A stretch of 64,000 nt of DNA from Azoarcus sp. (GCA_031285965.1 JAITVD010000052.1:26410-90409), one strand, 5' to 3'. Positions 30,270-40,464 are shown, counted from the stretch's first letter. Numbers and translations are program-made. Notes: generated by a model from the letters alone, not told the origin.

Positions 30270-33200
30270 ATGGCGATGATGATTGTGCGCAACAAAAACA
30301 AACTCTCCTTCATGGCGCTTTTCACGTGCGCCCTGCTCTCCCTCGCCCTGCCCCTAAATCTGCGGGCGCAGCAGGACATGGGCGAGCGCAGCAACTATTC
30401 CCCGGAACCCGGAGAGCCATTTTTCGTCCTGACCGACACGCAATACGGCACGAACGACGAAGCCCTGCTGCGGGTCGAGATTTCAGCGTCGAACGGCAAG
30501 GAAGCGGCGGCGCGGTATGGCGGCATCGACATCGCGCTCTACCGCGTCCCCGACCCGCTCGCCTTTCTGAAAACGCAAAAAAACCCGCACCGCATCGACG
30601 TGGCGGCGCGTCCCCGCGACGAAGGCATCAGCAATACGCTTTCCTATCTGTGGAGCAACGCATGGAACAAATCGCGCCGCGCTTGGCGCGACCTGTTTTC
30701 GGACAAAACCCGCCGCTCGGTGACGGAAACCGTCCCGGCGCTGAAAACCCGCTTTGCGCGGCCCGATTACCGACCCGCCAATGTGTTCAAACCGCTGGAA
30801 GGGTTTGAACTGGTCGATCAATTCCGTTACCCGCTGATGGCCGCCAAGCCCATCGACCCGCTGGAAAAAACACAGGGCGTGCAGCTTCAGGGTTCCAGCA
30901 GCAATTTCAGGCCGAAGAACGAAGGCAATTTTTATGTGCCGCTTGGCAAGCTCCGCCCCGGCCTCTACATCGCCGAGGCCATGCTCGGCACGCGGCGGGC
31001 CATGACGCTCGTTTTCGTCTCGGACACCATTGCCGTCACCAAGCTCGCTTCCGGCTCGCTTACGGTGTGGACGGCGCACCGCTTCGATGGCCGTCCGGTT
31101 CTCGGCGCAAACCTGCAATGGACGGACGGCTTGGGCGTGCTGGCTTCGGCCATCACCGACAGTAACGGACTTGCCACCTTGTCGCGTGTCGGGCCAGAAC
31201 GCACTTACCTGCTCGGGCAGGACGCGACAGGCGGCGTTTTCGTGTCCGAGAACTTCTATTACGACAGCGAAATCTACGACACCAAGCTCTACACCGCCAC
31301 GGATCGCCCCCTCTACCGCCCCGGCGACGAGGTGCATCTGAAATTCTTTGGGCGTGAGTACCACGCCGCCAACCGTTCCTCGCCCGTTCGGGCGGGCGGG
31401 CTGGAAATCGCCATCCTCGACCCCAATGGCTCGCCGATTTGGTCGGGCGCGGCAAAGCTCATGCCAGATCGCGGCGGCGAGGCCATGTTCCATTTGCCGC
31501 TGGACGCTTCGGCGGGCGGCTACGAAATCCGCACGAAATATCAGGGCAAGACTTACGGCGCCGCTTTCCGCGTTGCCGAATATGTGAAGCCACACATGGA
31601 AATCGCCATTTCCCCCGATCGCGCCAGCTTCAAGACCGGGGAACCCGTTTCCGGCATGATTCGCCTCACCTACCCGAATGGCGACCCGGTCAAGAAAGCT
31701 GCCCTCGACCTGACCTTACGCGCACAGGTCTTGACGATGGTGCAGGGCGAACTGCGCTACGGCGGGCTTTTTCCGGTCGAGCAGGCCACCTCCAGCCTTG
31801 CCACGAACGAACAGGGCGAGGCGAAATTTTCGCTCCCTCCCGCAAAAGAGCCTTCGCGGCTCATCATTTCCGTGCTCGCCACTGACGGCGCGGCCTACCG
31901 GGTTCGGAAAACCAGCGAGCTTCTAATCGAACGGGCGGCGGCGAACTGGAAGCTCGTCAGCGCGCGCAAATTCTCGATGCCCAATGAAACCGTGCGCTTC
32001 CAACTGGAACCGGAGAACCCGGACAGCGAAAAAACCGCGCAGCCCGCGCAATGGGAAATCATCCGCCTCGAAAATCAAGAAAAAACCAGCGGCGCGTTCA
32101 CTGAAACCGCCCGCGAATGGCTGCCCGCTTTCGACAAGCCCGGTTCCTACTCCCTGTTGCTGCGCGATGCCCAAGGGCGAATCGTTGCCGCTGCCGCGCA
32201 CTGGGTCGGCGGTCAGGGCAGCGAAGCGCAGACCATCAAAACGCTGCCCGGAACCATCGAAATGGTTCCCGACAAGGAACGCTACAAACCGGGCGAGACT
32301 GCCGAAGTGCTGATGACCTTTTCCGAGCCAGTCGATGAAGCCTTGCTCACTTTGGAGCGCGACCGCGTGGAAGCCAGCGCGTTGCTGTCCGCCGCGCAAA
32401 ACAAGAACGCGGCATGGGTCAGCGCCGAGCGCATCGCCTCCAACCAGTGGCGCGCCCGCGTGCCCGTCACGGAAAACCACGCGCCGAACATGACCTTCTC
32501 GGTCGCCTACGTGAAAAAGGGCGAATACGTTTTCCAGAACGCTGGTTTGGTGGTCGAAACCCCGAGGCTCACGCTCGACATCGCCCCTAAAAAAGCGGTG
32601 GCGAAACCGGGCGAAACCGTCGAAGTCGACATCGGCGTCAGCTTGGGCGGGCAGCCGACACGAGCCGTGCTGACGGTTTCCGTTGTCGATGAAATGGTCT
32701 ATGCCCTGCAACCGGAAATCGCCCCCGACATGGTGGAATTCTTCCAGCACGTCCGGCGCAACAACGTGCGCACCGGGGCGAGCCTGAATTTCATCACCTA
32801 CGATGAGGCCGCCGATTACGCCCATGATGCCGCCCGCCAGCCGCCCGCCCGCCACCAGTACAACGAACGCGCCATCAAGGTGCTCGAACGCGCCCGCCGC
32901 GACGATACCGACACGGCGGCATGGGAGCCGACGCTCCTGACTGACGAAAAAGGACGCGCCAAATTCAGCTTCAAGATGCCGGATGCCTTGTCGCGCTGGC
33001 GCATCACCGTGCGGGCCGTGGCGCTGGACAAGGCATCGCCCAAAGAAAAATCCGCGCAGCAAAACGCCGTCTATGGGCAGCGCGTCGCTTGGATGCAATC
33101 CGACAAGCCTTTGTACGCAAAATGGACTTCCCCTGTTTGGATGCGCCAGGGCGACGCGCCGGTCGCCACGCTTGCCGTATTCAACAACACCAGCGCCACA

Positions 33201-34985
33201 CGCGAAGCCGACATTACGCTCAAACTGGCAAAAGAAACCCTCACCCAAAAAGCCTCGCTCCCGCGTGGGGTTTCTTGGCACTCATTCAAGCTGCCTTCCT
33301 TCTCCGACAAACAGCAAGCGCGGCTGGAAGTACGCGAGGCGGGCAAGAGCGAACTCGCCGACGCGCTGGAAACTGATTTGGTTGCCGAACCCGCGCGTTG
33401 GCGCGGCGTGCATGAAAAGGTCGTTCCCGTTGAGCGCGGCGCGGCCTCCTTTCGCTTGCCCGCCGATGCCCGCCGCCTGAAACTGCGCTTCGCCGCCAAT
33501 GGCAGCGAGCACTTTCTGCGCATCGCCGATTCCTTGCTCGAATATCCGTGGGGCTGCGTTGAGCAGACATCGAGCCGCCTCATTCCGCTTGCCATCATCA
33601 CGCCGCTGCTCTCCACAGACCGCGCCCAAGGCAAGGCCGCGCACCTGCGCCAGACCCTTTACAGCCAACGGCTTCGGCTAGCCGCGCTGGCAGGTCCCAA
33701 GGCCGTTTTCGGCTGGTGGGGGCAAGGCACGGACAACAGCGCCCTGATGACCGCCTACGCTTATTACGCTGACTGGCGGGCAGGACGCGCACTGGGCATC
33801 AGCTTGCCCGCCGCGCACTGGGAGCGCGTGCTGACGGTCTACCGAGACCATGCTGGAGGCGAGCCGATACTGCATCGGGCGCTTGCCCTGTGGCTCATCC
33901 AGCAAATCGGCTTGCCCGTGCGCACGCAAGCGGAAGGGTTGCTTGCCACGCTGGCGAAAACCGAAAACGGGGACGATAAAAAACAGAAAAAAGCGCCGGA
34001 CGCGGATGAGAGCAGCCCTCTCCTCACAGCGCCCAATTCGCCGCTCGGCATCGCTTACGCGCATGTGCTGGCCGCCGCCGTCGCCCAGGAATCCGGCATC
34101 GCATCCCGGATAGATGGCAAGGCGCTCGACAATGCCAGACAAGCCCTGCGGGCAAGCGGGCTGCCTTCCGCGCAAGCCCTGCTGCTCCTGTCCGCCAGAG
34201 GCGCAAAAAACAAAGAAAGCGCCGCCGCTGAAATTCTTTCTGACATCACCGAAGAGATGCCTACCCTCGACCGGGCGCTGGCGCTCGTCTGGACGCAGCA
34301 GGCGCTTGGCGGGCGTCTCGCGCCCCAGAACGCCCCCTCCGCCCTCAAGCCCGTCACCGGAAAATGGCAAGAAGCGCCCGCTTCGCTTCACGCCTTGGCG
34401 GACGGCCAGCCCGAATGGCTCTGGCCAGCCAACACGCCCCTGCCCGACATGCTGCGGGTTCTCCACGCGCCCGCACGGCTCACGGCCATCCTGCGCTACG
34501 AGAGCGAAGAAACAAGCAAGAGCGCGTTGCCTGTCAAGATTGAGCGCACGCTCTATCGGCTGGAGCAGCGCGACGCCACCCGCTACGCGCTCACCCCCGT
34601 CGACCCTGCCGCCGGACTTTCCACGCAGGAACTCTATCTTGATGAAATCAGCCTCTCGTCGAAACAAGCGCACCAGTACGGCATCGTTGAAGTGCCGTTG
34701 CCGCCGGGCGCCAGCATCGAGCGCAGCACTTGGGGCATCAACCTGATTGAAAAAGGCGGCGAGGATGCGCAGCCTATCGACCGGGGCAAGGCCGAAGAGC
34801 ATCGGGACCGTTACGGCGTTCCCGTTGAATTCCTGTCCGCGAACGGGAACATCGTCGTGCGCCACCTCCTGAGAGTCGGGCAGAGCGGGCGCTTCACCTT
34901 GCCCCCGGCGCGTTACTACCGGATGTACCAGCCTTCGATGAAAGCCTACGCCCAAGAAGAAAACGGGACATGGCTGGTGAAATGA
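30270..34985 (+). CDS. Bacterial alpha-2-macroglobulin family protein (YfaS/MagD-like) with CxEQ thioester motif
   Basis: 1571 aa; MG domains (TDRPLYRPGDEVHLKFFGREY), bait/A2M region (WEPTLLTDEKGRAKFSFKMPDALSRWRITVRAV), YPWGCVEQTSSRLIPLA at 33555-33566 (CVEQ). Confidence 0.93.
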   Translation: MAMMIVRNKNKLSFMALFTCALLSLALPLNLRAQQDMGERSNYSPEPGEPFFVLTDTQYGTNDEALLRVEISASNGKEAAARYGGIDIALYRVPDPLAFLKTQKNPHRIDVAARPRDEGISNTLSYLWSNAWNKSRRAWRDLFSDKTRRSVTETVPALKTRFARPDYRPANVFKPLEGFELVDQFRYPLMAAKPIDPLEKTQGVQLQGSSSNFRPKNEGNFYVPLGKLRPGLYIAEAMLGTRRAMTLVFVSDTIAVTKLASGSLTVWTAHRFDGRPVLGANLQWTDGLGVLASAITDSNGLATLSRVGPERTYLLGQDATGGVFVSENFYYDSEIYDTKLYTATDRPLYRPGDEVHLKFFGREYHAANRSSPVRAGGLEIAILDPNGSPIWSGAAKLMPDRGGEAMFHLPLDASAGGYEIRTKYQGKTYGAAFRVAEYVKPHMEIAISPDRASFKTGEPVSGMIRLTYPNGDPVKKAALDLTLRAQVLTMVQGELRYGGLFPVEQATSSLATNEQGEAKFSLPPAKEPSRLIISVLATDGAAYRVRKTSELLIERAAANWKLVSARKFSMPNETVRFQLEPENPDSEKTAQPAQWEIIRLENQEKTSGAFTETAREWLPAFDKPGSYSLLLRDAQGRIVAAAAHWVGGQGSEAQTIKTLPGTIEMVPDKERYKPGETAEVLMTFSEPVDEALLTLERDRVEASALLSAAQNKNAAWVSAERIASNQWRARVPVTENHAPNMTFSVAYVKKGEYVFQNAGLVVETPRLTLDIAPKKAVAKPGETVEVDIGVSLGGQPTRAVLTVSVVDEMVYALQPEIAPDMVEFFQHVRRNNVRTGASLNFITYDEAADYAHDAARQPPARHQYNERAIKVLERARRDDTDTAAWEPTLLTDEKGRAKFSFKMPDALSRWRITVRAVALDKASPKEKSAQQNAVYGQRVAWMQSDKPLYAKWTSPVWMRQGDAPVATLAVFNNTSATREADITLKLAKETLTQKASLPRGVSWHSFKLPSFSDKQQARLEVREAGKSELADALETDLVAEPARWRGVHEKVVPVERGAASFRLPADARRLKLRFAANGSEHFLRIADSLLEYPWGCVEQTSSRLIPLAIITPLLSTDRAQGKAAHLRQTLYSQRLRLAALAGPKAVFGWWGQGTDNSALMTAYAYYADWRAGRALGISLPAAHWERVLTVYRDHAGGEPILHRALALWLIQQIGLPVRTQAEGLLATLAKTENGDDKKQKKAPDADESSPLLTAPNSPLGIAYAHVLAAAVAQESGIASRIDGKALDNARQALRASGLPSAQALLLLSARGAKNKESAAAEILSDITEEMPTLDRALALVWTQQALGGRLAPQNAPSALKPVTGKWQEAPASLHALADGQPEWLWPANTPLPDMLRVLHAPARLTAILRYESEETSKSALPVKIERTLYRLEQRDATRYALTPVDPAAGLSTQELYLDEISLSSKQAHQYGIVEVPLPPGASIERSTWGINLIEKGGEDAQPIDRGKAEEHRDRYGVPVEFLSANGNIVVRHLLRVGQSGRFTLPPARYYRMYQPSMKAYAQEENGTWLVK

Positions 34986-36796
34986 CACGTGCGCGAACCC
35001 GCGCGGGCATCCTTGCCTGCTGCGGTTTCGCGCTCGCCATGATGCTTGCCCCGGCAAGCGCCGAATCCGCCCCCGCGCTGGAAATGCTCTGGCGAGCCAA
35101 AGCGGATGGGCGGCTGGAATGGCGCACATTCGACAGCGCGGGTAAACCCCTCGCCAGCAAACAAATCCCGGAATCGCCCACAAACGAAGCGGCAGAGCGC
35201 GGAATTGCCGAACCTTTCGAGCAACGCGCCCCGCTGGGCAGCCTTTGGAAACTCTTTGTCTACCTGTGGCTTGTCGAACAGCGCCATCCCGCGCCGGATT
35301 ACGTCTGCGCCGGAGCGCGGAACAATCCGCCCAATGCCCGCGAGCATCTTGAAGAAGAAGCCTATTGCTGCGATGTTGGCCAGGGCATTGGCCGGGAACT
35401 GGCGCTGGTGCGCTCATGCGGCCTGTTTTTCGAGCCGCGCCGCCTCGGCATTTCACCGGAAGCGTGGCGCACATTTTGGGAAGCGCGTCCCGGCGTGCTT
35501 GCCGCCGCCCCTTGGTTGGCCGACCTTGGCGCAATGAAGCCTGAGACGCTCGTCTCCCCCGCCTCCATCCTGCGGGCGCTCGAAGCCGCGCCCACCCGCG
35601 CGCGGCTTGAGGCGACCAACACCCTGCTCGCACGGCTGTTTGCGTTCTCGCCCGGACTGGAAGCAACGGGGCTGGTGCGCGGCATGGGCGGGCGCTTGCG
35701 AATCAAAACTTTTTCGTGGCATCGACCCGGCCAGCCGAAAAGGCGCTATGGCGGCGGCGCGGGCTGGCTCATCGATGGCCGACCCGTCTGGTTCGCGGGC
35801 GAAGGCTCAGGGCAGCAGGTCATGGCGCGTTACGGCTCGCATCTGGCAAAGGCGCTTGCGGAAACGCTGCCGCCAGACGCGGGAACGACCCTGCCGGGCT
35901 GCGTTCGGGTGAATTTCTTCGCCCGCTATCCGTTCGATGTCGAACTGCCAGGTGGAAAAGCCGCGCAAGAAGGTGTTCTGCATGGCCGTTTCATTGCCCG
36001 TTTTCGGAGCGGCGTCTCGATTCCTTTTGCCTCATCCGGGGAATTGGCGCTCTCCCAAGCGGACGGGCAGACCCGCATTGAGGGGCGCTTCGGCATCGAC
36101 GACTACGTTGCCCGCGTCATCGAGCGCGAAGCCGACCCGAGGGAGACTGAAGCCGCCCGCGCCTTGGCGGTTGTCATCCGCAGCTATCTGCTCAACGAAG
36201 CCGCAAAACAAGGCAATTGCCTCAATATCGACGACAGCAGCCGGAAACAGCGGGTCTCCATCCTTCAGCCGGGAAGCAAAGCCCGCGCCGCCGCTGGTTT
36301 CACAACCGGGCTGGCGCTGCACGGCGCACCCGTTGGCTATCACAGCACAACGCCCTCGAAAAACCGCTTGGCTTGGACAGAGGCCGTTGCCGCCAGCCAA
36401 CGCGGCGAAACATGGGATGCCATCTTGCTGAAAGCCTTTCCAAAATCGAACCTGGGCGCGATGGATGACCCGGCGGGCATTGCCTGCCAGCGTTTTGCCG
36501 AGGCGGAAAACTGGCTCGCGGCGCGAGCGCCGCAATGGCATCGCGCCCTCTACGCGCACCTGCCCGGATTTGAGCCTTCCCCCACGCTGCCGGATATTTG
36601 CCTGCTCCCCTACGGCCTGCCGTTCTCCGAGCAAGACAGGGGGCGCATCCATATACGCGGCCTCCGGTCAGCCGAAGACCGTATTACACTGGCGCACGAA
36701 TACCTGCATATTGGCTTGCGCCATCACCCCTCCGGGCACGATGAAAAGCTCATCGAGCACTGGGCACGCAAACTTGTTGATGAAGTCATGCCATGA
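34982..36796 (+). CDS. DUF2300 family secreted protein (YfaQ/MagE-like) with SxxK, SpoIID-like and HEYLH motifs
   Basis: Signal peptide; GSLWKLFVYLW; GIDDYVARVIEREADPRETEAARALAVVIRSYLL; LAHEYLHIGLRHHPSGHD; ATGA overlap with the A2M gene. Confidence 0.8.
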   Translation: MTRARTRAGILACCGFALAMMLAPASAESAPALEMLWRAKADGRLEWRTFDSAGKPLASKQIPESPTNEAAERGIAEPFEQRAPLGSLWKLFVYLWLVEQRHPAPDYVCAGARNNPPNAREHLEEEAYCCDVGQGIGRELALVRSCGLFFEPRRLGISPEAWRTFWEARPGVLAAAPWLADLGAMKPETLVSPASILRALEAAPTRARLEATNTLLARLFAFSPGLEATGLVRGMGGRLRIKTFSWHRPGQPKRRYGGGAGWLIDGRPVWFAGEGSGQQVMARYGSHLAKALAETLPPDAGTTLPGCVRVNFFARYPFDVELPGGKAAQEGVLHGRFIARFRSGVSIPFASSGELALSQADGQTRIEGRFGIDDYVARVIEREADPRETEAARALAVVIRSYLLNEAAKQGNCLNIDDSSRKQRVSILQPGSKARAAAGFTTGLALHGAPVGYHSTTPSKNRLAWTEAVAASQRGETWDAILLKAFPKSNLGAMDDPAGIACQRFAEAENWLAARAPQWHRALYAHLPGFEPSPTLPDICLLPYGLPFSEQDRGRIHIRGLRSAEDRITLAHEYLHIGLRHHPSGHDEKLIEHWARKLVDEVMP

Positions 36797-37626
36797 AATT
36801 TCCGCAGCCTTGCCCATCTGCCTTGCTTCTTGCCGCCGCAGCATACCTGCTGCCTCTGCCCGCCGCCGCACAGGAAAGCGCCCCGGTTGAATCTCCGCAC
36901 GGTGGATGGAATTTCAGCGGGCTGACCGACCGGAGCAAGGAAGAAGCCGTCGCCTATCCCTACAACCTCATCGACCGGGGGACGCAGCGCGGGCGCACCT
37001 TGATTCGCGGACAAATCGACAAGCGGCTGCGGGCAGAAAAGGCGGGCACGGTTGCGCCGCGCAAACCGCCGACAATCGTGGTCAACGGCAATCCGATGCC
37101 GCTCTACAGCAATGAAGAAGGCCATTTTGCCCGCCCTTACGCTTTCGGCCCCGGCTCGAACAGCATTGAGGTGCTCACCCCGGAAGGCCAACCCGTCCAA
37201 CGCCTGCAATTTTACGAAACTAATCCCGCCAGCCCCAAAGCCCAGCTACGCGCCATTTTGTCTTGGGACGACAATCAGGCCGAAATCGACCTCCACGTGC
37301 TCGCGCCTGACGGCCAGCACGTCACATGGTCCAGCCCGGTGCTCGTCGGCGGGGGCGGCATGGATGTCGACAGCGTCGATGGCGCGGGGCCGGAAATGTT
37401 TTCCGTCACCGCGCCCATGCGCGGCCCCTACCTGTTCTATATCAACTACTGGGGCAATTTCGGCAGTTCCGGCTACCACTTTGAGGAAACGCGGCAAAAG
37501 CCGCTCATCACCTGCCGCCTGACCCTTATCCTCCACGAAAACACGCCCAATGAGCGCCGCGAGAGCTTCGTCGTGCCGGTGCGCAAGGTTGGCGAGCTTT
37601 CGCATATCCGCACGCTGATTTTCTGA
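36793..37626 (+). CDS. DUF2135 family protein, copy 1 (YfaP-like)
   Basis: RAILSWDDNQAEIDLHVLAPDGQHVTWSS...YLFYINYWGNF; ATGA overlap with upstream gene. Confidence 0.85.
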   Translation: MKFPQPCPSALLLAAAAYLLPLPAAAQESAPVESPHGGWNFSGLTDRSKEEAVAYPYNLIDRGTQRGRTLIRGQIDKRLRAEKAGTVAPRKPPTIVVNGNPMPLYSNEEGHFARPYAFGPGSNSIEVLTPEGQPVQRLQFYETNPASPKAQLRAILSWDDNQAEIDLHVLAPDGQHVTWSSPVLVGGGGMDVDSVDGAGPEMFSVTAPMRGPYLFYINYWGNFGSSGYHFEETRQKPLITCRLTLILHENTPNERRESFVVPVRKVGELSHIRTLIF

Positions 37627-37644
37627 ACTATCGGAATGTGACAC

Positions 37645-38427
37645 ATGAATACGCGACAAAATGAAATAAATGCCTGTTTTTTCAGACGGAACGCGGCGCT
37701 CCTCATTCCGGCGCTGGCACTCGCGCTGCTGCCTGTTCCCGCGCTGGCGGAACTGGACGCGCCTATCGCGGGCTGGCGGCTGGGCAACCCCGACACGCCT
37801 TTCTCGCAGGAAGTGCACTATCCCGCCGTGCGCCCCGGCATCGACGCCGATACGCCGGAGAGCGCCCAAATACGGGGGCGCGTCCGCGCATACGCGAAAA
37901 GCGCCGATACCGCCACGCTCGTCGTCAATGGAAACGCCATGCCGGTGCGGCTTGAGGCAGGCGGCGCGTTTGCGCGTCCCTACAGTTTCGGCGCGGGCGG
38001 AAACAGCGTCGAAGTCATTTCAGGCGAGGAACGCTCCCGCGTCCAATTCCACCAAAGCGCGAACGGGCAGTCCGTCTCCCGTCTGCGCGTCCTGCTCAGT
38101 TGGGACACTGGCGGAACCGACCTCGACCTGCATGTCGTCACGCCGAACGGCCAGCATGCGTGGTACGGGCAGCGAGCCATCAATGGCGGCGCTATCGACA
38201 TCGACGTGACCGACGGCTATGGCCCGGAGATTTTCGCCTCGGCAGCCCCGGAAAAAGGGCTGTATCAGATTTACGTCAATTTCTACGGCAGCGGTCGCGA
38301 ACTCTTGACCATCGCTCGGCTGTCCATCATCACCGATGAGAGCACACCGCACGAAAAACGCCAGGAATTTACCGTGCCGATGCGCTTTCCCGGCGAACTC
38401 GTCCTGATGCGGCAATTTATGTACTGA
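37645..38427 (+). CDS. DUF2135 family protein, copy 2 (YfaP-like)
   Basis: RVLLSWDTGGTDLDLHVVTPNGQHAWYGQ...YQIYVNFYGSG; tandem paralog of copy 1. Confidence 0.85.
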   Translation: MNTRQNEINACFFRRNAALLIPALALALLPVPALAELDAPIAGWRLGNPDTPFSQEVHYPAVRPGIDADTPESAQIRGRVRAYAKSADTATLVVNGNAMPVRLEAGGAFARPYSFGAGGNSVEVISGEERSRVQFHQSANGQSVSRLRVLLSWDTGGTDLDLHVVTPNGQHAWYGQRAINGGAIDIDVTDGYGPEIFASAAPEKGLYQIYVNFYGSGRELLTIARLSIITDESTPHEKRQEFTVPMRFPGELVLMRQFMY

Positions 38428-38518
38428 TGATAATCATGGCGACACGGATGGCACAAAATAATGTATGCACATATATGCTGGCTCTATTTTTATTTTCAAA
38501 AAAGTATCCACACTAAAA

Positions 38519-38554
38519 GTGTCAGTACTTTTTACAGATTTATCCTGCTGACAC
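38519..38554. repeat. 7-bp-arm inverted repeat in AT-rich intergenic region
   Basis: GTGTCAG-N22-CTGACAC. Confidence 0.4.
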
Positions 38555-38696
38555 GAAACTACAAATATAATCAATAAGATAAAAACAGGCATACTTCCTG
38601 CTAGATAAGTTTGTTTTTCATGCTTTTATGCAAAAACAAACTAGCTTGAAAACGCTCAATATAGTGCGTTTAGCTTATTCTGATGGAGGTTTCGCC

Positions 38697-38918
38697 ATGA
38701 TGTTCGATTCTGTCGCAACGACTTTCGCCCAACCTGAAACCTGCAAGCATGCCGCTTTGCACAGATGCGCCCACGAAGAGGTTTCACCGGCGGAAAATGT
38801 TGAGTTTCCCCTGGACTCCGATGTGCTTGATGCCCTGCATGCAATGGGCGATGACTGGGAAACCCACTTCAATGCCATCCTGCGTAAATGGCTGCGCTCA
38901 AACCCCGTCCTGTCATAG
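38697..38918 (+). CDS. Small protein with BrnA/DUF4415-like C-terminus, no toxin partner visible
   Basis: GGAGGT SD upstream of ATG; C-terminus VEFPLDSDVLDALHAMGDDWETHFNAILRKWLRSN. Confidence 0.6.
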   Translation: MMFDSVATTFAQPETCKHAALHRCAHEEVSPAENVEFPLDSDVLDALHAMGDDWETHFNAILRKWLRSNPVLS

Positions 38919-38988
38919 GGTCAGCCACGGGAATTTTAATTAGCGTAAATACTGTAAAAATCAGATACAGCGAGGCACGATATGCCGG

Positions 38989-40464
38989 TCAGCTTTCAAG
39001 ATCTCTTGCGGAAATTGCTGCCAATGCTCCGACAAGAAACAACCAAGTGCGCTCGACGCTCGACACCTCGACCCGCTCCGTGGGCGCGTGTGCGTCACGA
39101 ATTGTTGGCCCGAAGGAAATCATGTCCATCTCAGGCCACAACCAGCCGAAAACGCCGCATTCCAGTCCGGCGTGAATCACTTGGATGCGGGCTTCGCTGC
39201 TGAAGGCGCGCCGATAAACGTCCCGCGCCAGCGCCAACAGCTTCGATTCGGGGTTTGGTGTCCATACGGCTCCGGCGCCTTCGACACGGATGCCCTCGAA
39301 GCCCGAATCGGCAAAACACGCGACGATTTTGTCGCTTAAGGCATGGATGAGATGGTCGTCCGAAGAGCGCACCATCATGTTGACGTGCAGCAGCCCTTGT
39401 TCCAGCCGCAGTTCCCCGATGTTGTTGGATGTTTCGACTACGCCGGGCATTTGCTCGCTCATGCGATGCACGCCATAAGGCAGCCCGTGCAGCAAATCCA
39501 GAACCTTGCGCGTCGCGCCTAAATCAAGGGCATTGCCCGCCTCCTGCGGCGGAACAGGCTCAAAGCCGATGCGGATTCCGCTGTCCTCGGCATTCAGGCA
39601 AGCCCGCAGTCCCGTCAGGAAACTTTCAGCCTCCGCCCGCAAAACAGAAGGCGCCGACATCCAGAGCACCGCTTCGGCATCCCGCGCAATGGCGTTATGC
39701 GCCGTGCCGCCCCTCATCGAGGCAAGCTGGAAATCGATGCCTTTTTCGAGCGACTCCCGCAAAAACCGCGCCAGCAGCTTAATCGCGTTGCCGCGCTGGC
39801 GGTGGATGTCGATTCCCGAATGCCCGCCCGCCAAGCCATCGAGCCGTATGCGGACAGGCTCAAGCCCCATTGGGGCCGCCGCAAAAACCAAAGGCACGTC
39901 GGCAACCACATCGACGCTTCCCGCGCAGCCGATATAAATCTCGCCCCATTCCTCGGTATCGAGATTGATGAGCAAGCGCCCTGCCACGGCATCCCGCCCA
40001 AGCGCCGCCGCGCCATGCATGCCGGATTCTTCTTCCACGGTCAGCAGCACCTCCAGCGCGGGATGTTTGAGGTCGTCCGCCTCCAGCACCGCCAACGCCA
40101 ACGCAACCCCAATCCCGTTGTCGGCCCCGAGCGTCGTGCCGTCCGCCCTCACCCAGCCGTCTTCCAGCACGGGGCGGATGGGGTCGCGCCCGAAATCATG
40201 CGCGCTGCCGCCGCGCTTCTGGCACACCATGTCCAGATGCCCTTGCAGCACAACGCCCGGACAGTTTTCATATCCCGCCGTCGCGGGCTTGGCAATGACA
40301 AGATTGCCACGGGCATCGCTCCTCGCGCTCAGCCCGCGCTTGGCGGCCCATTCCAGCAAAGCGCCGCGCACGGCGGCTTCATGCCCAGAGGCGCGGGGAA
40401 TCTGGCAAAGCCTCAAAAAATGCCGCCAGACGGCGACGGGCTGCAAGCGGGATAAATTGTTCAT
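38989..40464 (-). CDS. pepD: Aminoacyl-histidine dipeptidase (PepD, M20 family)
   Basis: RLCQIPRASGHEAAVRGALLEWA, VVLQGHLDMVCQK, TLGADNGIGVALALAVLE, LTVEEESGMHGA, LAGGHSGIDIHRQRGNAIKLLARFL. Confidence 0.94.
   Translation of the reverse strand: MNNLSRLQPVAVWRHFLRLCQIPRASGHEAAVRGALLEWAAKRGLSARSDARGNLVIAKPATAGYENCPGVVLQGHLDMVCQKRGGSAHDFGRDPIRPVLEDGWVRADGTTLGADNGIGVALALAVLEADDLKHPALEVLLTVEEESGMHGAAALGRDAVAGRLLINLDTEEWGEIYIGCAGSVDVVADVPLVFAAAPMGLEPVRIRLDGLAGGHSGIDIHRQRGNAIKLLARFLRESLEKGIDFQLASMRGGTAHNAIARDAEAVLWMSAPSVLRAEAESFLTGLRACLNAEDSGIRIGFEPVPPQEAGNALDLGATRKVLDLLHGLPYGVHRMSEQMPGVVETSNNIGELRLEQGLLHVNMMVRSSDDHLIHALSDKIVACFADSGFEGIRVEGAGAVWTPNPESKLLALARDVYRRAFSSEARIQVIHAGLECGVFGWLWPEMDMISFGPTIRDAHAPTERVEVSSVERTWLFLVGALAAISARDLES

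Noticed and set aside
33678-35666. 662-aa minus-strand ORF
   Set aside because: Antisense to the A2M and DUF2300 genes; Arg-rich translation with no recognisable motif
38989-39339. Plus-strand ORFs after the BrnA-like gene as a possible toxin partner
   Set aside because: They are antisense to the pepD 3' end and show no BrnT-like or other toxin sequence
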